NCBI RefSeq assembly: GCF_036226445.1
Contig: NZ_CP108474.1
Span: 1,364,001 to 1,428,000 of the forward strand
DNA from: Streptomyces sp. NBC_01255
GTDB taxonomy: Bacteria; Actinomycetota; Actinomycetes; Streptomycetales; Streptomycetaceae
Reading direction: 5' to 3'
DNA length: 64,000 nucleotides
The translations under genes and the position numbers were made by a program. The notes beneath the pieces are model-generated. The model was not told the origin of the DNA and made no database searches. It was given only the letters and a program-made list of their open reading frames with translations. How positions within the stretch are numbered: the stretch's first letter is position 1; every line of letters starts with the position of its first letter. This document shows, piece after piece, positions 1-6,877 of the stretch.

Positions 1-224
1 TCCGTGCGCTCGGCGAGCCCTGCATCGCTGAGCGCCCGGAGCTTGGGGTGGAGCTGGCCGCTCAGGAGCCAGGGCATCTTGTCCGAGATCTCGGTGTAGC
101 GGAGGGGACCGGAGCCCAGCGTCAGCAGGATCCGGACGTTCCATCGCGGGGTGATCATGCCGAGGGTTTCGGTGACGCGGGCGATGTCAGCGTCGCTACC
201 CGCGGGCAGACCGGTGGTGGCCAA
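1..224 (-). CDS. HxlR-like winged-helix transcriptional regulator (partial, C-terminus outside window)
   Basis: Only the first 74 codons are inside the window. The segment reads MITPRWNVRILLTLGSG, then LRYTEISDKMPWLLSGQL and LRALSDAGL. This is the core winged helix-turn-helix of the HxlR/MarR-like group: a helix, a recognition helix around SGQLHPKLRAL, then the start of the wing. The start is taken as TTG at 224, preceded by GGAG at a normal distance; an internal ATG about 23 codons in is an alternative. It lies just downstream of, and on the same strand as, two small helical proteins, so it probably belongs to the same leftward operon of the conjugative element. DNA binding and repression are expected from the fold; the target and inducer are unknown. 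Confidence 0.7.
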   Translation of the reverse strand, partial: MATTGLPAGSDADIARVTETLGMITPRWNVRILLTLGSGPLRYTEISDKMPWLLSGQLHPKLRALSDAGLAERT

Positions 225-263
225 GGGAGTACTCCAGGGGTGAAGGGGCCGTGCCCGTTCGGC

Positions 264-671
264 TCAGCGGCTCGGGGCTGTGGTCGCGGTCGCCGTCGGC
301 GGCGCGGGAGCCACTGAGACGGCCGGGGGCTCGCAGGCGCGGACTCGTCCCAGGCTGTTCAGGACCGCTGCGGCGGTCTTGGCCTGGGCGTCCCGGGCGG
401 CAACGGCTTCAGTGATGCGGCGAGCGCAGTCGAGAAGGTGGGACGCCTCATGGGCGCCGATGCCACGCTCGGGTTGGACCAGCTGCAGGAGCCGGTCACG
501 GTGAAAGGTGATGGTCCGCTCGGCGAAGGCCAGGTCGTGGCGGCTACCGAGGAGGGCGGCGAGCATGCCCGGGAGCTGGGTCTGAGCGTGGGCTTCGAGT
601 GTGGTGAGCGGGGCGCCGTACAAGTCCTCGATCCGTACGGCAAGCTCGGCGGACGTGAGCTTGGTCCGCAC
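264..671 (-). CDS. small helical protein, family shared with the next two leftward genes
   Basis: A 135-residue protein of unknown function. Residues from about 45 to 110 (FHRDRLLQLV, then LLDCARRITEAVAARDAQ) form two to three predicted amphipathic helices. They match, helix by helix, parts of the proteins at 674-1117 and 2416-3114 (FHRTLLHRL, then RIDRTVDQLEEAADEHAA). The C-terminal 30 residues are low-complexity Ala/Pro/Thr. The start is GTG at 671, only 2 nt after the upstream gene's stop, so the two are translationally coupled. No catalytic motif, signal peptide or membrane segment is seen. Its repeated family and position beside regulators suggest a regulatory accessory role, but this is inference. 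Confidence 0.65.
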   Translation of the reverse strand: MRTKLTSAELAVRIEDLYGAPLTTLEAHAQTQLPGMLAALLGSRHDLAFAERTITFHRDRLLQLVQPERGIGAHEASHLLDCARRITEAVAARDAQAKTAAAVLNSLGRVRACEPPAVSVAPAPPTATATTAPSR

Positions 672-673
672 GC

Positions 674-1117
674 TCAGCGGACCGCCATCCGGGACGGCAG
701 AGACGCACGTGCGGAACGCGTCGGCGGGTTGGTCGGTACGGCCGGTCCACGCCGCGTCGGGCGTACCGCCTCCACATCCTGCTTGCCGTCAGTGTTCGGC
801 TCCAGCAGGAGTCGGAGGGCCACGGCCCGTCCGTCGCGGATCGTGACGGCGGCGTCGACGCGGTGAGCGAGATTCAGCGTCGGGTCGTCGACCTCGCTGG
901 GCTGGGTACCCAGGGCGGCAAGGAGGTCGTCCTCCGCCCGCTCCAAGGCGGCCTGCGACTCGGTGAGCAGCCCATGCCAGCGCACGACAACGGTGGCCTC
1001 CCGACGGGCATTCGGAGCTGCTCCGACTGCGGCCGTGAGCGCGTCGATACTCAGGCCGAAGCGCTGCTCTATCTGCTCGGTGATCGAGCCCACGACATCC
1101 CCTATGTCGTCGGACAC
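674..1117 (-). CDS. small helical protein, paralogue of neighbours
   Basis: A 147-residue protein of unknown function. GTG at 1117 is preferred as the start because AAGGG lies 7 nt upstream; the TTG two codons earlier is too close to that site, and the longer open frame upstream runs through the SH3 gene. The middle (LLTESQAALERAEDDLLAAL, then HRVDAAVTIRDGRAVALRLL) has the same heptad-rich two-helix pattern as 264-671 and 2416-3114. The tail is Pro/Arg/Ser-rich. It is coupled to the downstream gene by a 2-nt gap. Confidence 0.6.
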   Translation of the reverse strand: MSDDIGDVVGSITEQIEQRFGLSIDALTAAVGAAPNARREATVVVRWHGLLTESQAALERAEDDLLAALGTQPSEVDDPTLNLAHRVDAAVTIRDGRAVALRLLLEPNTDGKQDVEAVRPTRRGPAVPTNPPTRSARASLPSRMAVR

Positions 1118-1158
1118 GGGCAATCCCTTCTGAAGAGAGCGGAATTCGACAGAGAAGG

Positions 1159-1518
1159 TCAGTCGAGGCACATGTAGACGTCGCGGTAGACGTAGGTGCC
1201 CGACACCCATCCCTTCACGCCGGTGGTCCGGTCGGTGATGTAGTGCCAGCCGCCGCTGCTCTTGTGGACGGTGAAGGATTGGCCCCGGTAGAGGATTCCG
1301 ACGGCGGTGGACTTGGTGGTGGCCTTGGAGCGGATGGTGACGGCGCGAGCGCCGATGACCCATGGTCCGGGCCGGTCGCAGTCACGGATCGACGGCAGAG
1401 CGGCGTGCGCGTGGCTGCCGAGTGCCGCCGGTGCGGCGGTGACCGAGGCCGCGGCTACGAGTGGCAGAGCGACTGCTCCGAGCATCGCGGTGGTGATCGC
1501 AATTCGGGTGGAGCGCAT
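1159..1518 (-). CDS. secreted single SH3b-domain protein
   Basis: A 119-residue exported protein. An N-terminal Sec signal peptide is clear: Arg at 2 and 5, a hydrophobic core around residues 8-25, and a likely cleavage after an Ala-rich stretch near residue 32. The mature part is one bacterial SH3-like barrel of about 70 residues: VTIRSKATTKSTAVGIL, then YRGQSFTVHKSSGGWHYI, TGVKGWVSGTYV. A Cys pair (CDRPG and the terminal MCLD) may form a disulfide. SH3b domains usually bind peptidoglycan or peptides, so a role at the recipient or donor cell wall during transfer is plausible but inferred. GGAGG lies about 9 nt before the ATG. A copy of the element-wide CCGGTT motif lies about 70 bp upstream. 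Confidence 0.85.
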   Translation of the reverse strand: MRSTRIAITTAMLGAVALPLVAAASVTAAPAALGSHAHAALPSIRDCDRPGPWVIGARAVTIRSKATTKSTAVGILYRGQSFTVHKSSGGWHYITDRTTGVKGWVSGTYVYRDVYMCLD

Positions 1519-1585
1519 GCGGAATGAACCTCCATGGAGGAATGGGAAAAGAGAGGGGCAGCGCGGGAGTTCCTCCCTCAGCGCC

Positions 1586-1645
1586 GGTACAAGAGTCCGC
1601 AGAATCGCCGGTTTGGCTAACCGGCGATCGTCGGCTATCTTTCGC
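1586..1645 (-). promoter_or_regulatory. element-wide TATAG/CCGGTT motif, copy A
   Basis: Read on the minus strand, this 60-bp block aligns without gaps to 26593-26652 with only 9 differences. It holds GATAG, then 15 nt later CCGGTTAGCCAAACCGG (7-8 bp inverted repeat, 5-nt loop), then CTGCGGACTCTTGT. It lies upstream of the secreted SH3 gene starting at 1518. The TATAG-like hexamer fits a -10 box, which would place the palindrome at or just after the transcription start. It could be a repressor operator or a leader-RNA hairpin. Confidence 0.65.
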
Positions 1646-1665
1646 CCGCCCCGGCCCGTGCGACG

Positions 1666-2388
1666 TCAACGGCGGCGGCTCGACGGGCGGCCGGCTGGGG
1701 CCGGCGGTACGGCTCCCCGCGTCTGGAGGGTGCGGGCCGTTGGTGTCACTGACGGCAGTGGGCCGGCGTTGCCGGCGAGGCGGTCCTCGTACCACTGCAG
1801 CGCGCTCTCGGCGGTGGCGAAGCCTCCTTCGCGCAGGGTGTGTGTCCAGGCGTCGGTGTCCACGTCCTCGTGCAGCAGGCGGAAGGGGGACGGGACTCGT
1901 TCGTCGAGCGCACGCAGGACGACGAGGGTGAGCATGGAGTCGGGGTCGTCGTTCGTGTAGCTGGCCAGGAGGGCAAAGCGGTCGCCGTCGCCCATGACCC
2001 GCTCTTCCAGCACGCGGGTCGTCTCGTCGGCCGGTGCCGTGCCTGTGCCGGGTGGCAGGCGGATGACGTCCGGCGGGCAGCCGCGGGAGATCAGCCAGGA
2101 CTGGGCCATGACCGGCAGAGGAACATGGGTGTGCTCGAAGCGGAACGTCCTCGCCGCGAGATCGCGCTGGAGGTGGAGGGCGACTACCTGCGGCTCGCCG
2201 GGGATTCCGTAGGTGACGGCTCCGTTGTGCAGGACGTAGTAGCTGGCTGAGTCCTCGTCCGTGTGGTGCTCGGCGAGCACGGTGAGCATGTCCTGCTCGA
2301 TCTCGATCGCGTGCCAGAACGCCTCGTCGGTCTGTTCGTCAGCGGCCTCGAAACCGTCGAGGCGGAGATCCAGTTCGAGTGGGGGCAT
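1666..2388 (-). CDS. hypothetical protein, acidic, actinobacterial ICE type
   Basis: A 240-residue soluble, acidic protein I do not recognise. The first 205 residues look globular, with alternating acidic and aromatic segments (DEAFWHAIEIEQDMLTVLAE, ASYYVLHNGAVTYGI, ALQWYEDRL). The last 35 are a Pro/Arg-rich tail. No signal peptide or membrane helix is seen. The gene begins at ATG 2388, 27 nt after the stop of the winged-helix gene at 2416-3114, and is likely in the same leftward operon. Third codon positions are strongly GC-rich, supporting a real gene. Confidence 0.65.
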   Translation of the reverse strand: MPPLELDLRLDGFEAADEQTDEAFWHAIEIEQDMLTVLAEHHTDEDSASYYVLHNGAVTYGIPGEPQVVALHLQRDLAARTFRFEHTHVPLPVMAQSWLISRGCPPDVIRLPPGTGTAPADETTRVLEERVMGDGDRFALLASYTNDDPDSMLTLVVLRALDERVPSPFRLLHEDVDTDAWTHTLREGGFATAESALQWYEDRLAGNAGPLPSVTPTARTLQTRGAVPPAPAGRPSSRRR

Positions 2389-2415
2389 CGGGCCTCTCGG
2401 TGAATCGGGTGAGGG

Positions 2416-3114
2416 TCATCGACGGCTGCGCGCCGCGCTCGGCCACGTCCCGGGCCGGGGTGCGGGCGACACTGCCGCCGCGCTGCTGCGGTGGCTGCTC
2501 GCCAGAGCCGCGCGGCCCGGCGCGGTGAGCGCGACCGGTTGTCCGGTGTGCACCGGGTGGCTCGTGTCTCGGGAGACAAGGCCCAGGGATTCGAGCTGCT
2601 GGAGCTGCGTGTACGGGATCCGGGTACCTGAGGCTGTGGCCACCGACATCCGGCCCGTCAGGAGGTGCTCGTGCAACTTGGCGCCGCCGGCGATGGCCAG
2701 CAGCGCGGCGTAGTCGGCGGCCGGCATCGGTTCACCGGCGGCCGGCTGTGCAGTGCGAGCGGAGCTCTCGATGGGCTCCAGGTCGGCGAGTACGAGCCGC
2801 GCGGCGGCCGCGTGCTCGTCGGCCGCCTCTTCCAGCTGGTCGACCGTACGGTCGATGCGCTGCAGCAGAGCGGCATCGACGGGGAATTCGCCGCTGGAGA
2901 GCCGATGCAACAGCGTGCGGTGGAAACTTACCGCGGTCTCGGCCTTGACCAGCGTGCGATGCCGGTCGACGAGAGCGGTGTGCCGCTCGTCGAGGATGCC
3001 TCGGTCGCGGTGGGCCCAGAGCGTGGCGACGCCGTGGCCGGTGGCTGCTTCGATGCGCAAGTCGAGCGACGAGACCGCACGTCGTGTCGCTCCCGGTGGA
3101 AGGTCAGGGGACAT
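2416..3114 (-). CDS. helical-domain plus winged-helix protein (putative regulator)
   Basis: A 232-residue protein with two parts. Residues about 35-120 are a helical domain shared with the small proteins at 264-671 and 674-1117 (AETAVSFHRTLLHRLSSG, then RIDRTVDQLEEAADEHAA). Residues about 140-215 look like a winged helix: YAALLAIAGGAKLHEHLL, a recognition helix around YTQLQQLESLGLVSR, a wing, then LTAPGRAALA. The same two-part layout appears in the rightward gene at 33413-34222. The ATG at 3114 has AGGA upstream and gives a length that fits the domains; an open frame extends 51 codons further but is Arg/Pro-rich and unlikely to be translated. It probably binds DNA; targets are unknown. Confidence 0.7.
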   Translation of the reverse strand: MSPDLPPGATRRAVSSLDLRIEAATGHGVATLWAHRDRGILDERHTALVDRHRTLVKAETAVSFHRTLLHRLSSGEFPVDAALLQRIDRTVDQLEEAADEHAAAARLVLADLEPIESSARTAQPAAGEPMPAADYAALLAIAGGAKLHEHLLTGRMSVATASGTRIPYTQLQQLESLGLVSRDTSHPVHTGQPVALTAPGRAALASSHRSSAAAVSPAPRPGTWPSAARSRR

Positions 3115-3127
3115 GAGGTTCCTGTCG

Positions 3128-3616
3128 TCATCGGACGTAGTGCTGCGTGACACCGAGGGCGGGGCGGGGCAGGCCCGGCATCGCGGAGGGCAGCGGCGCC
3201 GGCACACGTACGGGACCGCGGGTCGCGAGCTGGGGCGAACGCGAGCGGGAGGCGTGGGTCCGGGCACTCAGCGGCCGGCGAACCATCCCAAGGCGGTGCC
3301 CGACGGTGTCGTAGATGTCGTTGCGGACTCGTGGCCGTACGGCGACGACATGGACCTCGCTGGGGTGCTGGGCAGTCGATGGGGCCGGCCGCACGGCGTA
3401 GACAACCCTCCACTCCTTGCGGGAGTCGACGAGGAGCTTCCGGTAGCCCGACAGGTCGCCGGTCAGCTTCGTACCGAACAGCTGGGCGTTAACCACGTCT
3501 TGCAGCTGCGCCAGGGCGAGGTCGCGGATGTCTCCGGGGGCCTGGAGAAGGTCGGTAAGGGCGCGCGGGTCGAAGGACAGGCCGAAGGCTGGATGGTGCT
3601 CGGGCCCGGCCATCAC
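3128..3616 (-). CDS. RelE/ParE-superfamily toxin-like protein
   Basis: A 162-residue protein. Residues about 12-105 fit the RelE/ParE fold: a helical hairpin (LTDLLQAPGDIRDLALAQLQ), the loop LTGDLSGYRKLLVDS with Arg/Lys-rich strands (RKEWRVVYAV), then VHVVAVRPRVRNDIYDTV. The motif 'L..DLSGYRKL.V..RKEWRVVY' is characteristic of these mRNA-interferase and gyrase-inhibitor toxins. Residues after about 115 are an Arg/Pro-rich tail not seen in standard toxins. The ATG overlaps the stop of the DUF4913 gene by 4 bp, so the two are co-translated. No classic antitoxin (AbrB, RHH or XRE) is adjacent. The DUF4913 protein occupies the antitoxin position, but that role is inference. Confidence 0.7.
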   Translation of the reverse strand: MMAGPEHHPAFGLSFDPRALTDLLQAPGDIRDLALAQLQDVVNAQLFGTKLTGDLSGYRKLLVDSRKEWRVVYAVRPAPSTAQHPSEVHVVAVRPRVRNDIYDTVGHRLGMVRRPLSARTHASRSRSPQLATRGPVRVPAPLPSAMPGLPRPALGVTQHYVR

Positions 3617-4245
3617 GCCGCCAGGTCCAGGTCACCGCCGGGCTCGTCCGACTTGTCCGCGGTACGGGCCGAGGGCTTCGGGCCGGGCAGGAGACGGTGC
3701 GAGGGTCGGTCCGGGGAGGTCATGCAGGCCGACAGCGGACCGCCAGGGCCTCGGATCGCGGCGATGGCGTGAGTCAGGCAGTCCCGGTGCCACACGAGCA
3801 TGCCGGACAGCCCGGTCTCCGGGTCCTTGTGCTGCTGGTAGGCGAGCCAGAGCGCATGGAGCCAGGCGACGACGTCGTGGTGCTCCTGCCACTGGAGGCA
3901 CCACGGCGCCGCCGTGGTGACCTCGGCGCCGTAGACAGGAAGGAAGAAGTCGTCCACCCAGTCCGACAGCGCGTCGAGCTCATCCTCGTACGACTCGCCC
4001 TCCAGCTCCAGGATCGGCCGTGGCTGCGGCAGGAGAGCCGGTGCCGACCCGCTTGGTCCGGGCATCCCGAAGGCAGCGAACGGCGACGGCGTGGGCTCGG
4101 AGGCGAGGTCGTCGAGTTGCCGGGCCTGCTGCGCCGACTGCTCCATCAGCTTCCGGACGCTGGCCTCGATTCCTTCGAGATGGGAATCCGGAACGCGTAT
4201 CGGTTCCCTTTCTCCGGCCTCTTCGGGGTACGCAAGTTCGGGCAT
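3613..4245 (-). CDS. DUF4913 family protein
   Basis: A 210-residue protein. Residues about 90-185 match the DUF4913 pattern: LDALSDWVDDFFLPVYGAEV, then WCLQWQEHHDVVAWLHALWL, GMLVWHRDCLTHAIAAIR, and a final FxACM-like PLSACM. The N-terminal 75 residues are a predicted coiled coil (RKLMEQSAQQARQLDDLA) and a Pro-rich linker. DUF4913 proteins are common on actinobacterial plasmids and integrative elements, with no established function. ATG 4245 has AAGGAG 10 nt upstream. The 3' end overlaps the toxin-like gene by 4 bp. Confidence 0.8.
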   Translation of the reverse strand: MPELAYPEEAGEREPIRVPDSHLEGIEASVRKLMEQSAQQARQLDDLASEPTPSPFAAFGMPGPSGSAPALLPQPRPILELEGESYEDELDALSDWVDDFFLPVYGAEVTTAAPWCLQWQEHHDVVAWLHALWLAYQQHKDPETGLSGMLVWHRDCLTHAIAAIRGPGGPLSACMTSPDRPSHRLLPGPKPSARTADKSDEPGGDLDLAA

Positions 4246-4294
4246 GGAAGGGCGGCTCCTTGAAGGCCTCGACGAATAGCTGGAGTTGAAGGCG

Positions 4295-5050
4295 TCAGGC
4301 GGTCAGGCCGACGTCGTCCTTGGTGAGGGTCTGGCGGACGGTCTCGGCCAGACGGTCAGCGGCGATCCCCGCGTAGTGCGGGGTCTTCTCGACGCCGATG
4401 AATGCGCGGTCTTCCAGCACAGCGGCCACGCCCGTGGAACCGGATCCGGCGCAGAAGTCGAGGACCGTGCCACCCGGCGGGGCAATCTTGACCAGCTCCC
4501 GCATGACCTCGACGGGCTTCTGCGTGATGTGCTGCCGGGCCTTTCCCGACGGCTGCGACGCGCTGTACAGGCCCGGCAGGTAGACCGGGTTGCGAGAGCC
4601 GTCGATCGCTCCCTTCGATGCCCACACGATGAACTCGCAGTTCTGCGTGAACCGACCCTTCTGCGGCCTGGCCTGCGGCTTGTGCCAGGCCAGCACTCCG
4701 CGCCACAGCCAGCCGGCCGCCTGGATCGCATCCGTTGTGACAGGGAGCTGACGCCAGTCGGTGAACAGCAGCGCGGTCCCGCCGTCCTTCGTCAGCCGGT
4801 GGGACTCGGTCATGATCTGCGTGAGCCAGAAGCCGTAGCTGCGCTGGTCCATGTTCTCGCCGGTGAAGTCGGCGAGGGCGTGCGTGGCGTCGGCGGAGGT
4901 GTACTTCTGCTTCGCACTGCGGCTGGTGCGTTCCTTCGCGGTCCGGCCTCCGCTGTTGTACGGCGGGTCGGTGATGACGGAGTCGACGCAGCCATCCGGC
5001 AGACCGGCGAGGACGCTGAGAGCGTCGCCCTGATGGAAGGAAAAGGACAA
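4295..5050 (-). CDS. orphan DNA N6-adenine (or N4-cytosine) methyltransferase, beta class
   Basis: A 251-residue DNA methyltransferase. The catalytic motif IV, DPPYNSGG, is near residue 29, followed by the target-recognition region. The SAM-binding motif I, DFCAGSGSTGVAA, comes near residue 200. This catalytic-before-SAM order marks the beta class (pfam N6_N4_Mtase). Also visible are HITQKPVEVMRELV and FIGVEKTPHYAGIAADR. The start is TTG at 5050 (MSFSFHQGD) with no strong ribosome site. No cognate restriction gene is adjacent, so it probably protects the element from host restriction or marks replication. Promoters in the palindrome at 5169-5290 would drive it leftward. Confidence 0.85.
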   Translation of the reverse strand: MSFSFHQGDALSVLAGLPDGCVDSVITDPPYNSGGRTAKERTSRSAKQKYTSADATHALADFTGENMDQRSYGFWLTQIMTESHRLTKDGGTALLFTDWRQLPVTTDAIQAAGWLWRGVLAWHKPQARPQKGRFTQNCEFIVWASKGAIDGSRNPVYLPGLYSASQPSGKARQHITQKPVEVMRELVKIAPPGGTVLDFCAGSGSTGVAAVLEDRAFIGVEKTPHYAGIAADRLAETVRQTLTKDDVGLTA

Positions 5051-5168
5051 AGGGGTACCCCGATTCGAGTGCGGTGAATGGCGAGATCACTCGCTCAGAG
5101 AAGGTCCCGCGGGGCCGGAGTTGGGCATGCAGAAGCCCAGGGCCACGGAAGCAGGAGGAGCGAGGAGA

Positions 5169-5290
5169 GTTCCAAAACTGTAGGTGCAGAACGCCGGTCG
5201 ACCAAGAAGAGGATGGACGAGGGGTCGCGTTCCGACCCCTTGTTGCCGACTTTTTGGCCGACCGGTGTTTCGGCCCTACTGTTTTGGAAC
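5169..5290. promoter_or_regulatory. 122-bp nested palindrome with two face-to-face copies of the TATAG/CCGGTT motif
   Basis: The outer arms 5169-5184 and 5275-5290 are 16-bp inverted repeats with one mismatch (GTTCCAAAACTGTAGG). Inner arms around 5192-5205 and 5254-5267 contain CGCCGGTCGACCAA and its near-complement. The centre, 5221-5239, is GGGGTCG-cgttc-CGACCCC. The whole structure is symmetric about 5230. Each half carries the element-wide motif, with TAG to CCGGT spacing of 15 nt on its own strand: 5179 to 5194 on plus, 5280 to 5265 on minus. It separates the leftward methyltransferase operon from the rightward transfer operon, so it is probably the main bidirectional control region. A recombination or transfer-origin role is possible. 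Confidence 0.65.
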
Positions 5291-5560
5291 CGCCCGGCGC
5301 ACACCGCCGATGGCCGCCCCTCCCTCATGCCTCCTGGGCTCTCCCTGCTCCGGCGTGCCTGAACCGATTCCGGCGCGTGCGAGCGGCAACTCGCCCGCAC
5401 GCCCGGTCTCTCCTGATCATCCGCCTCCGGCCGCCGCGCCCCTTCCGACCGTCATCAGGCGTGCGCAGCAGGCCGGACCCTGCACCCTCAAGGACCGCTC
5501 TGTGACGCCTCGTTACCCGCCCACGCCCCCAACCCGACTCGGACGAGAGAACCGCTCCGG
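5291..5560. other. intergenic leader, 270 bp without a recognisable gene
   Basis: Between the large palindrome and the hydrolase gene I see no open frame with a convincing ribosome site and no strong hairpin. It would be the untranslated leader of the rightward transfer operon if the promoter lies in the palindrome. Confidence 0.4.
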
Positions 5561-6679
5561 GTGAAGGTCGTCGCCGCCGGCATCGGCGTCGTCTTCCTCT
5601 CCCCTCTCCTCCTCGGTGGCACGGCCATGGCGATGGCCGCCTCCAGCGATGCCGTCCAGAGCACCGGCTCGATCGGCCAGTGCCTTCCTGACCTCGATAC
5701 GGACAAGATCGCCGATCAGGTGACTCGCGTCCTCGACGGCGCGGACGCCTCCCACGTCCGCATCAAGGGCCTCGACCTGCCTGGCGAACAGATCCCCCAC
5801 GCACAGACCATCGTCGCCACCGGCATCAGCCTCGACGTGCCCAAACGCGGGCAGATCATCGCCCTCGCCACCGCCATGCAGGAGTCCCGGCTGCGGAACC
5901 TCGCCTACGGCGACCGGGACTCGCTGGGGCTATTCCAGCAGCGGCCCAGCCAGGGCTGGGGCACCGCCGAGCAGATCCGCGACCCCGTCTACGCCTCGGA
6001 GCAGTTCTACAAGGCACTGCTGAAGGTGAACGGCTGGCAGCAGATGACGGTGACGCAGGCCGCACAGGCCGTACAGCGCTCTGGCTATCCGGACGCGTAC
6101 GCCCAGTGGGAGCCGCTCGCCACCGCGCTGCAGAAGGCCGTCGCCGCCACATTCCCCGGCGCCGACCGCGACCGCCCCGGCAAGGGCACCGACGACAAGG
6201 GCATCCTCCCGGGCTGCGCTACGGCGGACGGCTCGTCGTTCGGGCCGATCCCCGAGGGTTCCGTCCCGAAGGGCTACACGATCCCGAAAGGCACCGCCCC
6301 GCGGGCCCGCACGGCAATCGTCTGGGCGATGCACCAGCTCGGCACGATGTACCAGTGGGGCGGCTCGTGCACGGCCCCGCACGGCCCCGACCCGATGGGC
6401 CGATGCGACTGCAGCTCACTGATGCAGCAGGCGTACGCCAAGGCTGGCCTCAAGCTGACCCGCACCACGTACACACAGGTCAACGAGGGCAAGCCTGTCT
6501 CGGCGAAGAGCCTGAAGCCCGGTGACCTGATCTTCTCCCGGGGCCCCGCCGCCCGGCCCGAGCACGTCGGCATGGCGATCGGCCAGGGCCTCGTGATCGA
6601 AGCGCCGAAGACCGGCAAGCCGGTACGGATCACACCCCTCGCCGACTGGGACGTCCTCGCCGTGCGTCGCGTCCTCTGA
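5561..6679 (+). CDS. exported bifunctional peptidoglycan hydrolase (transglycosylase-like plus NlpC/P60)
   Basis: A 372-residue exported protein, first gene of the rightward transfer block. A hydrophobic segment at residues 3-27 is a signal peptide or membrane anchor. Residues about 80-195 resemble a lytic transglycosylase: IIALATAMQESRLRNLAYG, with candidate catalytic Glu108, then SLGLFQQRPSQGWGTAEQI. Residues about 248-372 are NlpC/P60: the catalytic Cys284 lies in DCSSLMQQAY and His335 in EHVGMAIG. The two activities would cut glycan strands and stem peptides to open the wall for the secretion channel, as VirB1-type and Gram-positive CwlT-like proteins do. The start is GTG 5561. A Tn7-like transposon has inserted 14 bp after the stop codon, separating this gene from the rest of the transfer operon. 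Confidence 0.9.
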   Translation: MKVVAAGIGVVFLSPLLLGGTAMAMAASSDAVQSTGSIGQCLPDLDTDKIADQVTRVLDGADASHVRIKGLDLPGEQIPHAQTIVATGISLDVPKRGQIIALATAMQESRLRNLAYGDRDSLGLFQQRPSQGWGTAEQIRDPVYASEQFYKALLKVNGWQQMTVTQAAQAVQRSGYPDAYAQWEPLATALQKAVAATFPGADRDRPGKGTDDKGILPGCATADGSSFGPIPEGSVPKGYTIPKGTAPRARTAIVWAMHQLGTMYQWGGSCTAPHGPDPMGRCDCSSLMQQAYAKAGLKLTRTTYTQVNEGKPVSAKSLKPGDLIFSRGPAARPEHVGMAIGQGLVIEAPKTGKPVRITPLADWDVLAVRRVL

Positions 6680-6688
6680 CGTCGCGCC

Positions 6689-6693
6689 CGCGG
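6689..6693 (+). repeat. target-site duplication (left copy) of Tn7-like element
   Basis: The 5 bp cgcgg directly abuts the left terminal repeat and is repeated at 14651-14655. Five-base duplications are the rule for Tn7/Mu-like DDE transposition. Confidence 0.9.
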
Positions 6694-6746
6694 TGTAGGT
6701 TCCGAATAGAGATGTCGTTGTCCAAGTGATTTGTCATCAACTTGTC
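6694..6746 (+). repeat. left transposon end: terminal repeat and TnsB-site-like array
   Basis: The terminal repeat at 6694-6705 is followed by four TGTC cores at 6713, 6719, 6732 and 6743, the last three spaced 13 and 11 bp. The right end has GACA (the complement) cores with the same 13/11/13 spacing. Such short direct repeats inside both ends fit multiple TnsB binding sites. Confidence 0.6.
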
Positions 6747-6877
6747 GTCCCGACTCGTCCCGCTGAGTCTCTACTACGGCCTGGCCCGTGATCCGGTGAC
6801 CGGGTCTTGGAGCCAGATGCGGATCGAGGCGACGCGAACGGTGCCCTGGCAGATGAGCTGGTGTTTGTCACCCCGCT
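6747..6877. other. non-coding stretch inside left transposon end
   Basis: No convincing gene. On the minus strand a short frame reads HQLICQGTVRVASIRIWLQ before running into the next stop. It could be a decayed C-terminal fragment of an older cargo gene, but it is too short to assign. Confidence 0.3.

Noticed and set aside
6747..6877. Decayed gene in the left transposon end
   Set aside because: Only about 20 suggestive codons; no family could be assigned.
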